Shown here in pieces: positions 43,837 through 53,030 of a stretch of DNA of 64,000 bases; positions within the stretch are counted from its first letter, which is position 1, and every line of letters begins with the position of its first letter. The notes under the pieces were generated by a model, which had not been told where the DNA came from, did no database searches, and worked only from the letters and a program-made list of their open reading frames with translations. The stretch spans positions 15,427 through 79,426 of the forward strand of contig CAVWBK010000003.1 in assembly GCA_963753245.1 (NCBI GenBank), written 5' to 3'. Position numbers and translations under genes: made by a program. This DNA comes from VRUE01 sp963753245 (GTDB lineage Bacteria; Actinomycetota; Thermoleophilia; Solirubrobacterales; 70-9).

Positions 43837-45375
43837 TCAGCCCGCAATCTTGATCGTCAACTTCGCGGTCCGCGCGCTCAGGTACTCGCCGATCGCCCCA
43901 ACCAGCGCGCGGAAGGTCGAGCGATGGGCGACGGACACCCGAAACTCTGCGGTGCAGTCTTCATTGAGCTGAGCGCTGGCGAGCTTTCGCCCGCCGCGGT
44001 CGAGCTGGATCGTCTGGCCTTCGCGGCTCGGGCAGGGAGTGACCGTGGCCCTCAGCAGGGCGCGGGCGCCGGGTTTGACCTTGCGCGCGGAGCTGAGGAT
44101 GATCTCGGTCTTGGTCGGAGCCTCGGTCTGCGAGGTTCGTTCGTAGGGCGGCGGTTCTCCCCTCGGCGGCGGTTCTTCGGACGCGCCGCACACCGCGGGG
44201 GTTGGGCCTTCGAGCCGCGAAATCTCACCGCTGCCCGAAACCGTGTAGATCCGCCCGCAGGAGTCTTCGCCAAAGGAGTTCAGGTTGGCGACTTCAAGCC
44301 CCTCGGAGCGGTCCCCGCCCGCCCGCCCGTTGCCGGTTGCGGGCAGCAGTAGCGAGCGGATCTCACCGACACAGAGATCGCCGTATACATAGCGGCCGTA
44401 GAGGTCGCCGAGGCTGCGGTCGCGGACCACGTAGCCGCCGATGATCGCGCAGCCGTGGGCAGCATCACCGCCGGGGTCATTGTGGGGGTAGTCGAAGACG
44501 GGATTGGTGAAGCTGCCGGTGGCGCAGCCTTCGCCGGGGAGGTCGTCGGCCGGCCCTTCGATGAAGCCCTCGCGGCAGTTCCAGCCGTAGTTGACGCCCT
44601 GGCCGCCGACTTCGCCGTTCGCCAGGCGGGGGGCGAAGTCGACCTCCTCGCGGGCGCTCTGGCCGACGTCGCCGATCACCATGTCGCCCGTGCGGCGGTC
44701 GAAAGAGAAGCGGAACGGGTTGCGCAGGCCGTAGCTCCAGATGGTCGGAGTCGGGCTCGCTTCGCTGGGATTGATCCGCAGCAGCTTGCCGAGCAGGCTG
44801 CCCAGGTTCTGGGAGTTGTGGAACTGGTCGTTGCCCCCGCCGCCGTCCCCCGTCGAGACGTAGAGGTAGCCGTCGGGCCCGAACTGCAGCTGCCCGCCGT
44901 TGTGGTTGTCGGCGTCGGAGTGCTCGATCGTCAGCAGCGGGCGCAGGCTGGAGAGTGGCGCCGTGTTTCCTTCGGCGGTCAGCTCGTCGACGTGGATCTC
45001 GCCGGTCGAGTTGTTTGTGAAGTCGACGTAGACTTGGCCGCTGGTGGCGAAATCCGGAGCGACCGCCAGCGACATCAGCCCGCGCTCGCCGACGCAGCTG
45101 CCTTCGCAGTCGACCAGCGACGAGAGGTCGGCAAAGGTGCTGACCTGGCCGTGATCGACCAGCTCGATCGTGCCTTCGCGCTCGGTGACCAGCAGCATTT
45201 CGGGATCGGGCTCCGAGGTGATGTAGGTCGGCGATTCGAAGTTGCCGATTGGCTTGAGGCTCAGCGTGGCGGCCGGGGAGGCCGGCGCCTGCCCAAGCGT
45301 GATCAGCGTGGCGAGCGCGAGACCAGCTGACCCGCGAAGCGTCGCCCGCCCGAGGCTCGAGCCGAGGCCTGCCAA
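43837..45375 (-). CDS. Exported PQQ-dependent sugar dehydrogenase-like propeller
   Basis: A protein of 512 residues with a TTG at 45375. A signal peptide (~1-35) precedes a soluble glucose/sorbosone-dehydrogenase propeller: ITSEPDPEMLLVTEREGTIE, ERGLMSLAVAPDF, HSDADNHNGGQLQFGPDGYL, VSTGDGGGGNDQFHNSQNLG, IWSYGLRNPFRFSFDRRTGD and VNYGWNCREG. After residue ~400 a Pro-rich linker and a C-terminal Ig-like domain follow (VKPGARALLRATVTPCPSRE). It oxidises sugars or aldoses outside the membrane if PQQ is available. It starts 5 bp after the stop of the upstream membrane-protein gene, so the two are co-transcribed. Confidence 0.88.
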   Translation of the reverse strand: MAGLGSSLGRATLRGSAGLALATLITLGQAPASPAATLSLKPIGNFESPTYITSEPDPEMLLVTEREGTIELVDHGQVSTFADLSSLVDCEGSCVGERGLMSLAVAPDFATSGQVYVDFTNNSTGEIHVDELTAEGNTAPLSSLRPLLTIEHSDADNHNGGQLQFGPDGYLYVSTGDGGGGNDQFHNSQNLGSLLGKLLRINPSEASPTPTIWSYGLRNPFRFSFDRRTGDMVIGDVGQSAREEVDFAPRLANGEVGGQGVNYGWNCREGFIEGPADDLPGEGCATGSFTNPVFDYPHNDPGGDAAHGCAIIGGYVVRDRSLGDLYGRYVYGDLCVGEIRSLLLPATGNGRAGGDRSEGLEVANLNSFGEDSCGRIYTVSGSGEISRLEGPTPAVCGASEEPPPRGEPPPYERTSQTEAPTKTEIILSSARKVKPGARALLRATVTPCPSREGQTIQLDRGGRKLASAQLNEDCTAEFRVSVAHRSTFRALVGAIGEYLSARTAKLTIKIAG

Positions 45376-45380
45376 TACGG

Positions 45381-45908
45381 TCAGCCTGTCCGGATCCGCT
45401 GCAGGCCTCGAAGGCCGAAGCCGAGGCTGGCGCCAAGGAGAACGATCGCGGCGACCAGGCCGACCGCGCTTGTCGTCGAATAGCTGCTGCTGGCATCTGC
45501 GGTGGCTCCGGCTCTTGCCAGTGGGTGTGCGCCCGGTACGCTCCGCTCGAGGCTCTTGTGATGGGGGCCGTGGGCGTCTTGTGCGCCGCCTCGCGAGCCT
45601 CTTGGCGCGGGGGCGCTTGGCCCGCCGGGTCCGGCCACCCCTTCGCCGAACAGCGGCGCTGGCTCCACCGAGCCCCCCTTGCTCACCCCGCTTTTCCCCG
45701 CCCCTTCGTTTCGAGCCTGGGAGAGAGGCAGCGCGTACTCTTTGCCGGCCGGACTTTCGGGGTCAAAGTGGACCCCCCCGGCGATCGCGGGCCGAGGATA
45801 TGCGGCCACGATGGCGAAGCCGACGGCGACCAGGAACGCGATCAGTACGATCCTCGCTCTGAGGTGTTGGGGGGAAACCGGCCCTCTGTTTGTGGTCGCG
45901 ACGATCAT
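45381..45908 (-). CDS. Membrane-anchored protein, two helices and Pro/Gly-rich ectodomain
   Basis: A protein of 175 residues from the ATG at 45908; the frame also opens at 45956. The N-terminal helix (RIVLIAFLVAVGFAIVAAY) precedes a low-complexity Pro/Gly/Ala/Ser-rich stretch with several His, and a C-terminal helix (AVGLVAAIVLLGASLGFGL). No family is recognised. It is immediately upstream of the sugar-dehydrogenase gene in one operon. Its start codon overlaps that of the divergent glycosidase-like gene within one CATG. Confidence 0.55.
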   Translation of the reverse strand: MIVATTNRGPVSPQHLRARIVLIAFLVAVGFAIVAAYPRPAIAGGVHFDPESPAGKEYALPLSQARNEGAGKSGVSKGGSVEPAPLFGEGVAGPGGPSAPAPRGSRGGAQDAHGPHHKSLERSVPGAHPLARAGATADASSSYSTTSAVGLVAAIVLLGASLGFGLRGLQRIRTG

Positions 45909-47040
45909 GAATTCGAAGATCAAGACTCTACCCCCGCTCCGCGCCGGCCTAACCACGGCCCTGGCCGCCTTGGCACTCGCTCTCGCATTCCTGTGTGCCG
46001 CTTCGGGGTCGGCCTCAGCGGCCCCTTCAACCCATAAGTTGATCTGGGGTCCATACGATTCGCAGGCGTTTGAAACTTACGCCGATCTCGGCGCCGGGCT
46101 CTATGAGATCACGATCAACTGGTCGCGGATCGCACCGACCAAGCCGGAAAACCCGACCGACCCCAACGACCCCGCCTATATCTGGACCCCGGCGGTTGAA
46201 GAAGCAATCAAGAACGGCGAAAAGTACGGGATTCAGGTTGTGCTCGAGGTTTCCGGCGCCCCCGGCTGGGCCAACGGCGGGCGTCCCTGGCGCTGGGCTC
46301 CAACCAACCCCCAGGACTACGCCAACTTCGTGGCCGCGGCCTCCAAGCGCTGGCCCCAAGTGCACTACTGGCAGATATGGGGCGAGCCGGTGCGCCGAGA
46401 AAACTTCATGCCGCTGCCCAAGGAAGTCGAAGGCCTGAACCTCACCAAGGCCCAGTCGCGCGGTCCAGAAATCTACGCCCAGATACTCGATGATTCATAT
46501 GTAGCGCTAAAGGGGGTCAATCCGGCGAATATCGTGATCGGTGGCAATAGCTTCAGCGGCGGTGACATCCGGCCCCTGGCCTTCATCAAGGCCCTGCGCC
46601 TGCCCGACGGAAAGCCGCCGCGGATGGACATGTACGGCCACAACCCGTTCGGCTATCGAAAGCCGGACCTGAGCGAGGGGCCGATCAACCCGAAGAGCGG
46701 CGTCGCTGATTTCTGCGATCTGGACACGGTCGCCCAGTACATCGACAAATATCTCGCGCGAGATGGCAGGAATAAAAAGCTGCCCCTGTTCCTCTCGGAG
46801 TACTTCCTGCCGACCGACCATCCCAACTATGAATTCAACTACTGGGTCACGAGGAAGACGGCAGCGAACTGGCTGAGCGCCGCCTTCAAGATCGTCGACG
46901 AATGGCATCGGATCTACACCTTGGGTTGGTTCTCTCTCTATGACGATCCTCCCAATGGCAAGGGCACCGAGGTGAATCGCGGCCTGCTCACCTATAAAGG
47001 CGTGAAAAAGCCGGCCTACTACGCCTACAAACGCGGCTAG
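45907..47040 (+). CDS. Exported clan-A glycoside-hydrolase-like protein
   Basis: A protein of 377 residues from the ATG at 45907. A signal peptide (~1-38, AALALALAFLCAASGSASAA) is followed by a TIM-barrel-like body: LYEITINWSRIAPTKPENPT, GIQVVLEVSGAPGWANGGRP, HYWQIWGEP with the candidate acid/base Glu (Gly replaces the usual Asn before Glu), GHNPFGYRKP, and PLFLSEYFLPTDHPNYEF with the candidate nucleophile Glu. It resembles GH39/GH5-type enzymes. It borders the polysaccharide locus and could trim the exported glycan. The substrate is unknown. Confidence 0.75.
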   Translation: MNSKIKTLPPLRAGLTTALAALALALAFLCAASGSASAAPSTHKLIWGPYDSQAFETYADLGAGLYEITINWSRIAPTKPENPTDPNDPAYIWTPAVEEAIKNGEKYGIQVVLEVSGAPGWANGGRPWRWAPTNPQDYANFVAAASKRWPQVHYWQIWGEPVRRENFMPLPKEVEGLNLTKAQSRGPEIYAQILDDSYVALKGVNPANIVIGGNSFSGGDIRPLAFIKALRLPDGKPPRMDMYGHNPFGYRKPDLSEGPINPKSGVADFCDLDTVAQYIDKYLARDGRNKKLPLFLSEYFLPTDHPNYEFNYWVTRKTAANWLSAAFKIVDEWHRIYTLGWFSLYDDPPNGKGTEVNRGLLTYKGVKKPAYYAYKRG

Positions 47041-47047
47041 CGCCCGG

Positions 47048-48004
47048 TCAGGCGTCAGGGCGGCGGCCGGACACCGAGACCGCGACCTCGTGGCGGCGGA
47101 TGTCGGCAAGGCCGGCCTCCCGGAACCAGCCCTCGACTTCGGGGTAGTCATGCTTCCACTGAAACCTCGGCGCGTACCAGTCGAATGTGTCCAGCACCCG
47201 CCACTCGGGGTCGGGGTGGCGGGAGACAGGCAGAATTGCCGAAAGCGGGCGACCTAGGCGCGTCCGGTAGAGGGCGCCGAGTGGACCGGCCGCCTTACAA
47301 AGTTGCAGCAGGCGTTCGTTACCCATCCTCGTAGTGATCGGCCGCAACAGGTCGGAGGCCAGGTAGCGCAGGCGCCGTTCGTTGGAGTAGACCCAGATCG
47401 CGATCCTCCCGCCCGGCTTGAGCAGCCGGGGCAGCTTTGAGAACGCTGAGCGAGTGTCCGGCGTGTGGTGGAGAGCGCCGAGCGAATAGATCAGGTCGAA
47501 GGAGCCGGGGCGGAATGGGAGGTCGAAGACATCGGCTTGAACAAAGGCGGCGTTGTCTCGCTCGCCGAGGTTGCCATGGGCGGCATCGACGGCGACGGAG
47601 AGGTCGACGCCGAGGACCTGGGCCCCGTAGGAGGCGGCGACCTCGGCGAAGCGCCCCATCCCACAGCCAACGTCCAGCACCGTCTTGCCGCGCAGGTTCT
47701 CGGGCGAGAACCCCGTCTTGGCGGCGAACGTCTCGCGCGACTCAGTCTGCTCTTCGGCGGGGCGGTCCAACTGCGTCTGCGCGAACCAATTCCACTCCCT
47801 GCCGAAGCTCTGGGCGTAGGAGTCCGACTGCACGAAACGGAGCACTCCTCGGACGCGGGGGGCGAGCAGCCGCTCGCCAGCATGGGCTCCCTCCAGGTCG
47901 AGGCGAAGCGTCTCCCCTGCGCCGGGATCGGCAAGCAGCACACCGAGCCAGGCCGGATCCGTCAGGGGAGTCTCCGTAGTCGGTGGCGCGTCGTTAGTCC
48001 CCAT
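47048..48004 (-). CDS. SAM-dependent class I methyltransferase
   Basis: A protein of 318 residues with an ATG at 48004. The N-terminal ~90 residues are Leu/Arg-rich (RLLAPRVRGVLRFVQSDSYA). The Rossmann fold follows, with KTVLDVGCGMGRFAEVAASY (SAM motif I), VLGVDLSVAVDAA (acidic end of strand 2), FDLIYSLGALHHTPDTRSAF (motif IV) and LLKPGGRIAIWVYSNERRLR. It is similar in type to sugar or glycan methyltransferases. Convergent with the glycosidase-like gene, it probably belongs to the glycan locus. The acceptor is unknown. Confidence 0.88.
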   Translation of the reverse strand: MGTNDAPPTTETPLTDPAWLGVLLADPGAGETLRLDLEGAHAGERLLAPRVRGVLRFVQSDSYAQSFGREWNWFAQTQLDRPAEEQTESRETFAAKTGFSPENLRGKTVLDVGCGMGRFAEVAASYGAQVLGVDLSVAVDAAHGNLGERDNAAFVQADVFDLPFRPGSFDLIYSLGALHHTPDTRSAFSKLPRLLKPGGRIAIWVYSNERRLRYLASDLLRPITTRMGNERLLQLCKAAGPLGALYRTRLGRPLSAILPVSRHPDPEWRVLDTFDWYAPRFQWKHDYPEVEGWFREAGLADIRRHEVAVSVSGRRPDA

Positions 48005-48045
48005 GCCCGCCGCGATTCTGACAGGTGCCGGATATCATCAGCATC

Positions 48046-49011
48046 GTGAAGGTGCTCGTCACGGGCGGCGCGGGATTCATCGGCTCACATCTCGCGAGTC
48101 GGCTGCTCCACGATGGCCATCAGGTTCGGGTGGTCGACAACTTCTCTACCGGCCACCGGTCGAACCTCGCCCCGCTGAGGGACGCAGTCGAGGTGGTAGA
48201 GGGGGACATCCAGAGCTACGAGAGGGTTCACAATGCGGTCAAGGGCTGCGAGGTCGTCTTTCACGAGGCCGCCCTGCCGTCGGTTCCGCGCTCGATTCAG
48301 GACCCACTGACCAGCAACGCGGTGAACGTCATCGGCACGCTAAACATCCTGCTGGCATCGCGTGATAGCGGCGTGCGCCGGGTCGTGTTCGCGTCCTCCT
48401 CGTCGATCTACGGTTCCGACCCGACCCTTCCCAAGCAAGAGGACCGGGCGCCGAGGCCGATCGCCCCCTACGCAGTCGCCAAGCTGGCGAGTGAGGGCTA
48501 CTGCCGGAGCTTCTCACAGGTCTACGCGCTGGAGACGGTGGCGCTGCGCTACTTCAACGTCTTCGGCCCCGGTCAGGACCCCCACTCCCAGTACGCGGCG
48601 GTGATCCCCAAATTCATCACCGCGCTGCTGGGGGGCGAGGCACCCGTCGTCTTCGGCGATGGCGAGCAGTCCAGGGACTTCACCTACATCGACAACGTGG
48701 TTGAGGCGAACCTGCTCGCTGCGAGCGCCGAGGACGTCTCCGGAAAAACGTTCAACGTCGCCTGCGGCGAGCGGGTCAGCCTCAACCTGCTGCTCGAGGA
48801 GCTGCGGGAGATCCTCGGCGTCGGGATCGAGGCCGACTACCTCGAGCCGAGGCCGGGCGACGTCCCCCACTCCCTCGCCGACATCTCCAAGGCCGAAGAG
48901 CAACTCGACTACCGGCCCGCGGTGGGGTTCAGCGAGGGCCTGCGGCGCACCGTCGAGCACCACCTCGGCGAGGCCGAGGTGGACCGCGTCGGTTCTTCCA
49001 CGCGCTCCTGA
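48046..49011 (+). CDS. NAD-dependent sugar-nucleotide epimerase (GalE/WbpP type)
   Basis: A protein of 321 residues from the GTG at 48046, which starts the Rossmann strand directly; a GTG at 48025 is possible. The motifs are KVLVTGGAGFIGSHLASRLL, VRVVDNFSTGHRSNLAPL, VVFASSSSIYGSDPTLP (catalytic Ser), IAPYAVAKLASEGY (YxxxK) and ALRYFNVFGPGQDPHSQYAA with VIPKFI following. The family interconverts UDP-glucose/galactose or the N-acetyl forms. It supplies a precursor for the surrounding polysaccharide locus. Confidence 0.92.
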   Translation: MKVLVTGGAGFIGSHLASRLLHDGHQVRVVDNFSTGHRSNLAPLRDAVEVVEGDIQSYERVHNAVKGCEVVFHEAALPSVPRSIQDPLTSNAVNVIGTLNILLASRDSGVRRVVFASSSSIYGSDPTLPKQEDRAPRPIAPYAVAKLASEGYCRSFSQVYALETVALRYFNVFGPGQDPHSQYAAVIPKFITALLGGEAPVVFGDGEQSRDFTYIDNVVEANLLAASAEDVSGKTFNVACGERVSLNLLLEELREILGVGIEADYLEPRPGDVPHSLADISKAEEQLDYRPAVGFSEGLRRTVEHHLGEAEVDRVGSSTRS

Positions 49012-49027
49012 GCGTCGACCGCTGCGG

Positions 49028-50746
49028 TCAGTCGGGCGCGCGGCGCCGACCGCAGACGACCGCGGCCGCCAGGGCCAACGGAATCGAGAGCTGCGGGATC
49101 GGCAGCGCCTCGACGAAAACGAGGCCGGCGGCGCCCGCCGCGAGGACGCCGATCGCGGCGGTTTCGGCCCTGCCCGGCCCGAGTCGCCTGGCCCCGATGA
49201 CCACGGCGCCGATCAGCAGGCAGAGGAGGAGCACCCCGACGAGCCCGACCTCGGCGGCGAAGGCGAGGTACTCGTCGTGGGCGGCGAGTTGGCCGTAGTT
49301 GAGGTGTTCGGAGGAGTAGGTCGGGAAGGTGCCCCAGCCGATCCCGCGCAGAGGCTCTGAGCCAAAGGCCCGCAGCGCCAGCCGGGCGGCCGCCAGCCGC
49401 GAGCGGATGTAGCGGTTTTCTTCATGGCTGGCGGCCGCCGTCAGGTGGTCGTAGATCGAGCCCTCGAGGCGCCCCGACACCGCGACCACGCGCGTGGGGC
49501 GTCCGCGTGCGTGGGCGACGACACTGACATCGGTGAGCGCGAAGGTCGAAGGTTGACCGCGCTGCCAAACGTAGAGCATCGCGTGGGGCGCTCGCAGGCG
49601 CGGGTGCCAGACGAGGCTGAAGCGCTCCCAGCGTGGACCGAGCTTTCCCACCTGCAGGCGACCGATCCCCGCCTGCACGGCGTCGCCCAATGCGTAGCTG
49701 AAGGGGAGGTGGACGGCGCCCTCCGCCCGAGCCCGGAAGCGCAGCGTGTAGGTGCCTCCGGCGCTGGCTTCGCCCCAGCGGAAGCTCACCCCCTCGCCGC
49801 CGCGGCTGGCGCGAATCGCGAACCCGGACGGCTGGTTCGACAACCGTGAAGGACCGCGCGGGATCGGCCCAAGGGCGCGGCTGTCCCAACCGCTAAGGTC
49901 GCGCTGGTCCAGGGGCTTCAGCGTCGCCGGGACCGAGGCGAAGCTCGCCGCCTGGCGTTCCCGCTCAAACACCGAGTATAGGACGGCTGCGACCAGCACA
50001 GCAGCCCCGGCACCGGCGAGGATGATCGCAACGCGGCGGCGCGAACCACGCGCCAGCCAGAGCGCGACCGCGACGGCCCCGAACGCGGCGGCGATGATGC
50101 CGCCGCGCGAGTAAGTGAGCACGAGCGCGGCGGCAAAAGCGAGGAAAGTGGCCCCCAGGGCGAACCGAGCCCTGCGGCCGGCGCCGGGCAGGTAGGCGAG
50201 GACGATCGGGAACCCCAGCGCAAGCGCGAACCCGAGTTCATTCGCGTTGCCGTAGGTGCCGGAGAGCCGGCCGCCCGTCTGGCTTAGGTCGACAGTCCCG
50301 GAGTTGATGCTGCCGACGCCCAGAAGCGCCAGCGCAGTGGCCAGGGCGAGACCGCAGAGACTGGCGAGGATCGCGAGGCCGCGCAGGCGGGGCTCGAAGC
50401 TGATCGCGCCGAGGGCGAGCATGCCGACCAAGGCGAACTCGGCAAAGCCGCCGAGCTTGCCGTCGCAATTGCAACCCCAGGCGAGAGTGTTGAGGAAAAT
50501 CCAGCCGAAGAGACCGACGTAAGCGGCAGCAAGGAGGATCGTCGCGGTTTCAAACTTCACCCGCTGCGGGCGGAGTCTGAACAGGTCAATCGCCAGCAGC
50601 GCAGCGAAGCTCAGGGCGACCGCCCTGCCGAGGGTGAGCGGCCCGACGAGACGGGTGGCGGAAAACGGGGCCAGGAACGCGGTGATGAAGAGGCCGGCCC
50701 GGGTGCGCCGGCGCGTCGACCACGGACTCTTTCTACTGGCGCTCAT
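49028..50746 (-). CDS. O-antigen ligase/polymerase-type protein with beta-sandwich insertion
   Basis: A protein of 572 residues. Hydrophobic helices occupy ~18-55, 68-90, 100-145, 172-260 and 500-568, with the Wzy/WaaL-type motifs LSGTYGNANELGFALALG (161-178) and TYSRGG (211-216). AHDEYLAFAAEVGLVG (489-504) precedes the last helices. Between helices lies a large extracytoplasmic loop (~262-490). Residues ~305-412 look like a jelly-roll carbohydrate-binding module: FRWGEASAGGTYTLRFRARA, then RWERFSLVWHPRLRAP and LYVWQRGQPSTFALTDVSVV. The protein would polymerise or attach undecaprenyl-linked glycan. Confidence 0.85.
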   Translation of the reverse strand: MSASRKSPWSTRRRTRAGLFITAFLAPFSATRLVGPLTLGRAVALSFAALLAIDLFRLRPQRVKFETATILLAAAYVGLFGWIFLNTLAWGCNCDGKLGGFAEFALVGMLALGAISFEPRLRGLAILASLCGLALATALALLGVGSINSGTVDLSQTGGRLSGTYGNANELGFALALGFPIVLAYLPGAGRRARFALGATFLAFAAALVLTYSRGGIIAAAFGAVAVALWLARGSRRRVAIILAGAGAAVLVAAVLYSVFERERQAASFASVPATLKPLDQRDLSGWDSRALGPIPRGPSRLSNQPSGFAIRASRGGEGVSFRWGEASAGGTYTLRFRARAEGAVHLPFSYALGDAVQAGIGRLQVGKLGPRWERFSLVWHPRLRAPHAMLYVWQRGQPSTFALTDVSVVAHARGRPTRVVAVSGRLEGSIYDHLTAAASHEENRYIRSRLAAARLALRAFGSEPLRGIGWGTFPTYSSEHLNYGQLAAHDEYLAFAAEVGLVGVLLLCLLIGAVVIGARRLGPGRAETAAIGVLAAGAAGLVFVEALPIPQLSIPLALAAAVVCGRRRAPD

Positions 50747-50819
50747 CTCCGAGATCCCGCGACAGCCCTTACTCGGATTGCCAGGAGATGCCCATCATAT
50801 GGCGCGGAAGGAGGCTGCA

Positions 50820-50849
50820 TTGCCGGCGCCAGGTTCATCGGCATATACT
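50820..50849 (+). promoter_or_regulatory. Candidate sigma-70 promoter, probably leaderless
   Basis: TTGCCG (50820-50825), an 18-bp spacer and TATACT (50844-50849). The GTG of the next gene lies 6 bp beyond the -10 element, where transcription would begin, so the mRNA would be leaderless. Confidence 0.45.
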
Positions 50850-50855
50850 CTCGGC

Positions 50856-51521
50856 GTGCAGGTGGACGGGGGGTCTTCGAATCGTTTTCTGCCGGCGGCC
50901 TGGCGAGGTACCGCGATGGCTTCCCTCTTGGGCTTGATACTCGCATTCTCGGTTTCATCATGCGGAACCACTTCTTCGGAAACCGCCTCGGCGCCGGCAT
51001 CGAGCAACGTTTTGACGGCCGCCGAACTGTCGCATTACCCGCCGGGCAGCGTGCAGCGGGCCTTCCTGCGCTACTGGTCGGCTCTTCAGTATCAGTCCTG
51101 GGCGGAAGTCGCTGCCTACTACGAACCGCGCTTTCGCGCTTTTATGGGCACTGCTTCGATTATCAGCGCAAAAAAGCAGAACACCTCGACTTTTCCGCTT
51201 CTTAAACCGGCGATCGTCGGTCTCAGCAAGAACCTGGGCGACACGACCATCCGCTACTCGTTGATTTTCGCCGAAGGCACGAAAGAACAGGCCTCGATGA
51301 CCTGGCGCCGGGAGCGGGGCAACTGGCAGATCATCTATGACTCGAGGCTGGACGCGGAACTGGGCCAGCTGGCCCAGAATCGCGTCGAAATCCAGAAGAA
51401 CGGGACCGTGCCGACGGACGCGTCCACGCCGCCGTCAGCGGCGGCAACCCGGGCGGCCAGCGCGGCCGCGCAGCGCCAAGCAGTCTTCCTGCAGAAAGAG
51501 CTGAGGGCGGGTCGTCGCTGA
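50856..51521 (+). CDS. Lipoprotein of unknown function
   Basis: A protein of 221 residues from the GTG at 50856. The hydrophobic segment MASLLGLILAFSVSSC ends in a lipobox with Cys 36. Mature residues hold an NTF2-like fold pattern: AFLRYWSALQYQSWAEVAAY, YEPRFRAFMG, IRYSLIFAEGTKEQASMTWR and GNWQIIYDSRLD. The Ala/Gln-rich C-terminal tail is low complexity. It lies between a glycan ligase and a membrane glycosyltransferase gene and may serve the envelope locus. No enzyme motif is seen. Confidence 0.75.
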   Translation: MQVDGGSSNRFLPAAWRGTAMASLLGLILAFSVSSCGTTSSETASAPASSNVLTAAELSHYPPGSVQRAFLRYWSALQYQSWAEVAAYYEPRFRAFMGTASIISAKKQNTSTFPLLKPAIVGLSKNLGDTTIRYSLIFAEGTKEQASMTWRRERGNWQIIYDSRLDAELGQLAQNRVEIQKNGTVPTDASTPPSAAATRAASAAAQRQAVFLQKELRAGRR

Positions 51522-51575
51522 CCGGGTCCACCTCACGCCGATTGGCGGCGCCTGTCTGAGTCGCATTTTGACATC

Positions 51576-53030
51576 GTGATCGAAGGAAACCGAGATCGGG
51601 AGGAATTTGAAGGCCTAGCACATTTCTTTCGGCCCGAGGTCCGTCGAAGAATGCTGCTTTGGTCAGTCGTTCTTACCGTTATTGCCGGAGCCGTGCGCGC
51701 ACCATTTCTTGGGGAGGGAATCGCGGCGAGCGATACGACCGGTTTCTATCTGCCGGTGGCGCGGGGGTTACTGCATGGGCAGGGCTTTCCTAACAATTTC
51801 CGCCCGCCGGCATTCCCGCTGTTGCTTGCTGCGATCGAAGGGCTCGGGATAGGCCCCGTCAGCGGGGTCGTCGTTCTGCAGAACCTGATCGGGATCGTCC
51901 TCCCCGCTTTCGTGTTCCTGGTCGGCTGGCGATTTTTCAGCCAATGGGTAGGTGTTCTGGCCGGTTTTCTGACCGCCGCATCCCCGTTGATGATTGTCAC
52001 CGAGCAGGTCGCCCTGCCCGACTACCTGTTTGGGATCGCATCGCTTGTCGGCGCGGTTCTACTGGCGGAGGCTGCCCTTCGACTACGTGCCCAGCGGATT
52101 TCCTGGCAGTTGCCTGCGGCCGTGGGGGTGACGTTCGGCCTCGCAACCCTGTTGAGGGCCAACGGACAGCTGGCGGTCGCAGTGATTCCGGCTGCTCTTC
52201 TACTTGGGGCGCGCAATTGGCGAATCGGGCTGCGGTTCAGCGCGATCGCGCTTGCCGCGCTTTTGTGTGTCTTGGCTCCCTGGGTGCTGCACAACCTCAT
52301 CCGCTACGGGGATCCTCAAGTTGCCACCGAGGGCGGTGTCTCGCTCTATGGCCGCGTGATCACCTCCGAGAGGAGGCCGCCGCCGGCTGACTCTGCCGAT
52401 GGTCGCCTTGCGCTAAGCGTCTACAACACCGGCGGTCCCACCGTCGCAGTCCTCGATGCACTCGTGGGCGAGGGAAAGACCATCTCCGAAGCGGCGAGTG
52501 CGATGGGGGGGTTGGGTCGCGAGGCGATACTCGAAGATCCAGGCTCCTACCTCGCCGACACCTGGGGCATTCTCGGGCAGTACATAGCCGCATATGATCC
52601 CGATACCCTTGGTACCAATTCGAGCGGGGACCAGATTTCGATTGTCCGGAGGGAGATCCGCGGTGCCGCGGGTCTCAAGACGACACCCGGCGACTCGGTG
52701 CTGACGAGGTTGCCTTGGCGAGCAGCGCAAATAGTCAACGGGCTCCTCTTCATCATCACCCTGGGCGGAGCGCTGATACTTCTGATGCCCTTCGTAGGCC
52801 GCAGCCGGGCGCGGCTGGCGAGTGCCACCTTCCTCCTGGTGGCCGGGTTGGGCCTGATCCTCGAGACGCTCGTCGTCCGCTTCGAGTTGCGCTTCGACAC
52901 CGTGTTTGCGCCGATAGCCTGGATTCTCTTCGCGGCCGCAGCCATTTTCGTCGCGGAGCTCTTGGTGTCGATCGTGCGGGAGCGGACCTCGCGCAGAATT
53001 GGAGCCGGTTTTCAAAGCTCAAAATCCTGA
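51576..53030 (+). CDS. GT39/ArnT-like membrane glycosyltransferase
   Basis: A protein of 484 residues with a GTG at 51576. About ten to twelve hydrophobic helices are present. The first extracytoplasmic loop has the acidic signature SDTTGFYLPVARGLL and PPAFPLLLAAIEGLG, as in PMT/ArnT-like enzymes that use polyprenyl-phosphate sugars. A large loop (~265-370) sits before the final helices. It likely transfers a sugar from a lipid carrier to an envelope acceptor. Its 3' end overlaps the convergent truncated methyltransferase by 19 bp. Confidence 0.8.
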   Translation: MIEGNRDREEFEGLAHFFRPEVRRRMLLWSVVLTVIAGAVRAPFLGEGIAASDTTGFYLPVARGLLHGQGFPNNFRPPAFPLLLAAIEGLGIGPVSGVVVLQNLIGIVLPAFVFLVGWRFFSQWVGVLAGFLTAASPLMIVTEQVALPDYLFGIASLVGAVLLAEAALRLRAQRISWQLPAAVGVTFGLATLLRANGQLAVAVIPAALLLGARNWRIGLRFSAIALAALLCVLAPWVLHNLIRYGDPQVATEGGVSLYGRVITSERRPPPADSADGRLALSVYNTGGPTVAVLDALVGEGKTISEAASAMGGLGREAILEDPGSYLADTWGILGQYIAAYDPDTLGTNSSGDQISIVRREIRGAAGLKTTPGDSVLTRLPWRAAQIVNGLLFIITLGGALILLMPFVGRSRARLASATFLLVAGLGLILETLVVRFELRFDTVFAPIAWILFAAAAIFVAELLVSIVRERTSRRIGAGFQSSKS

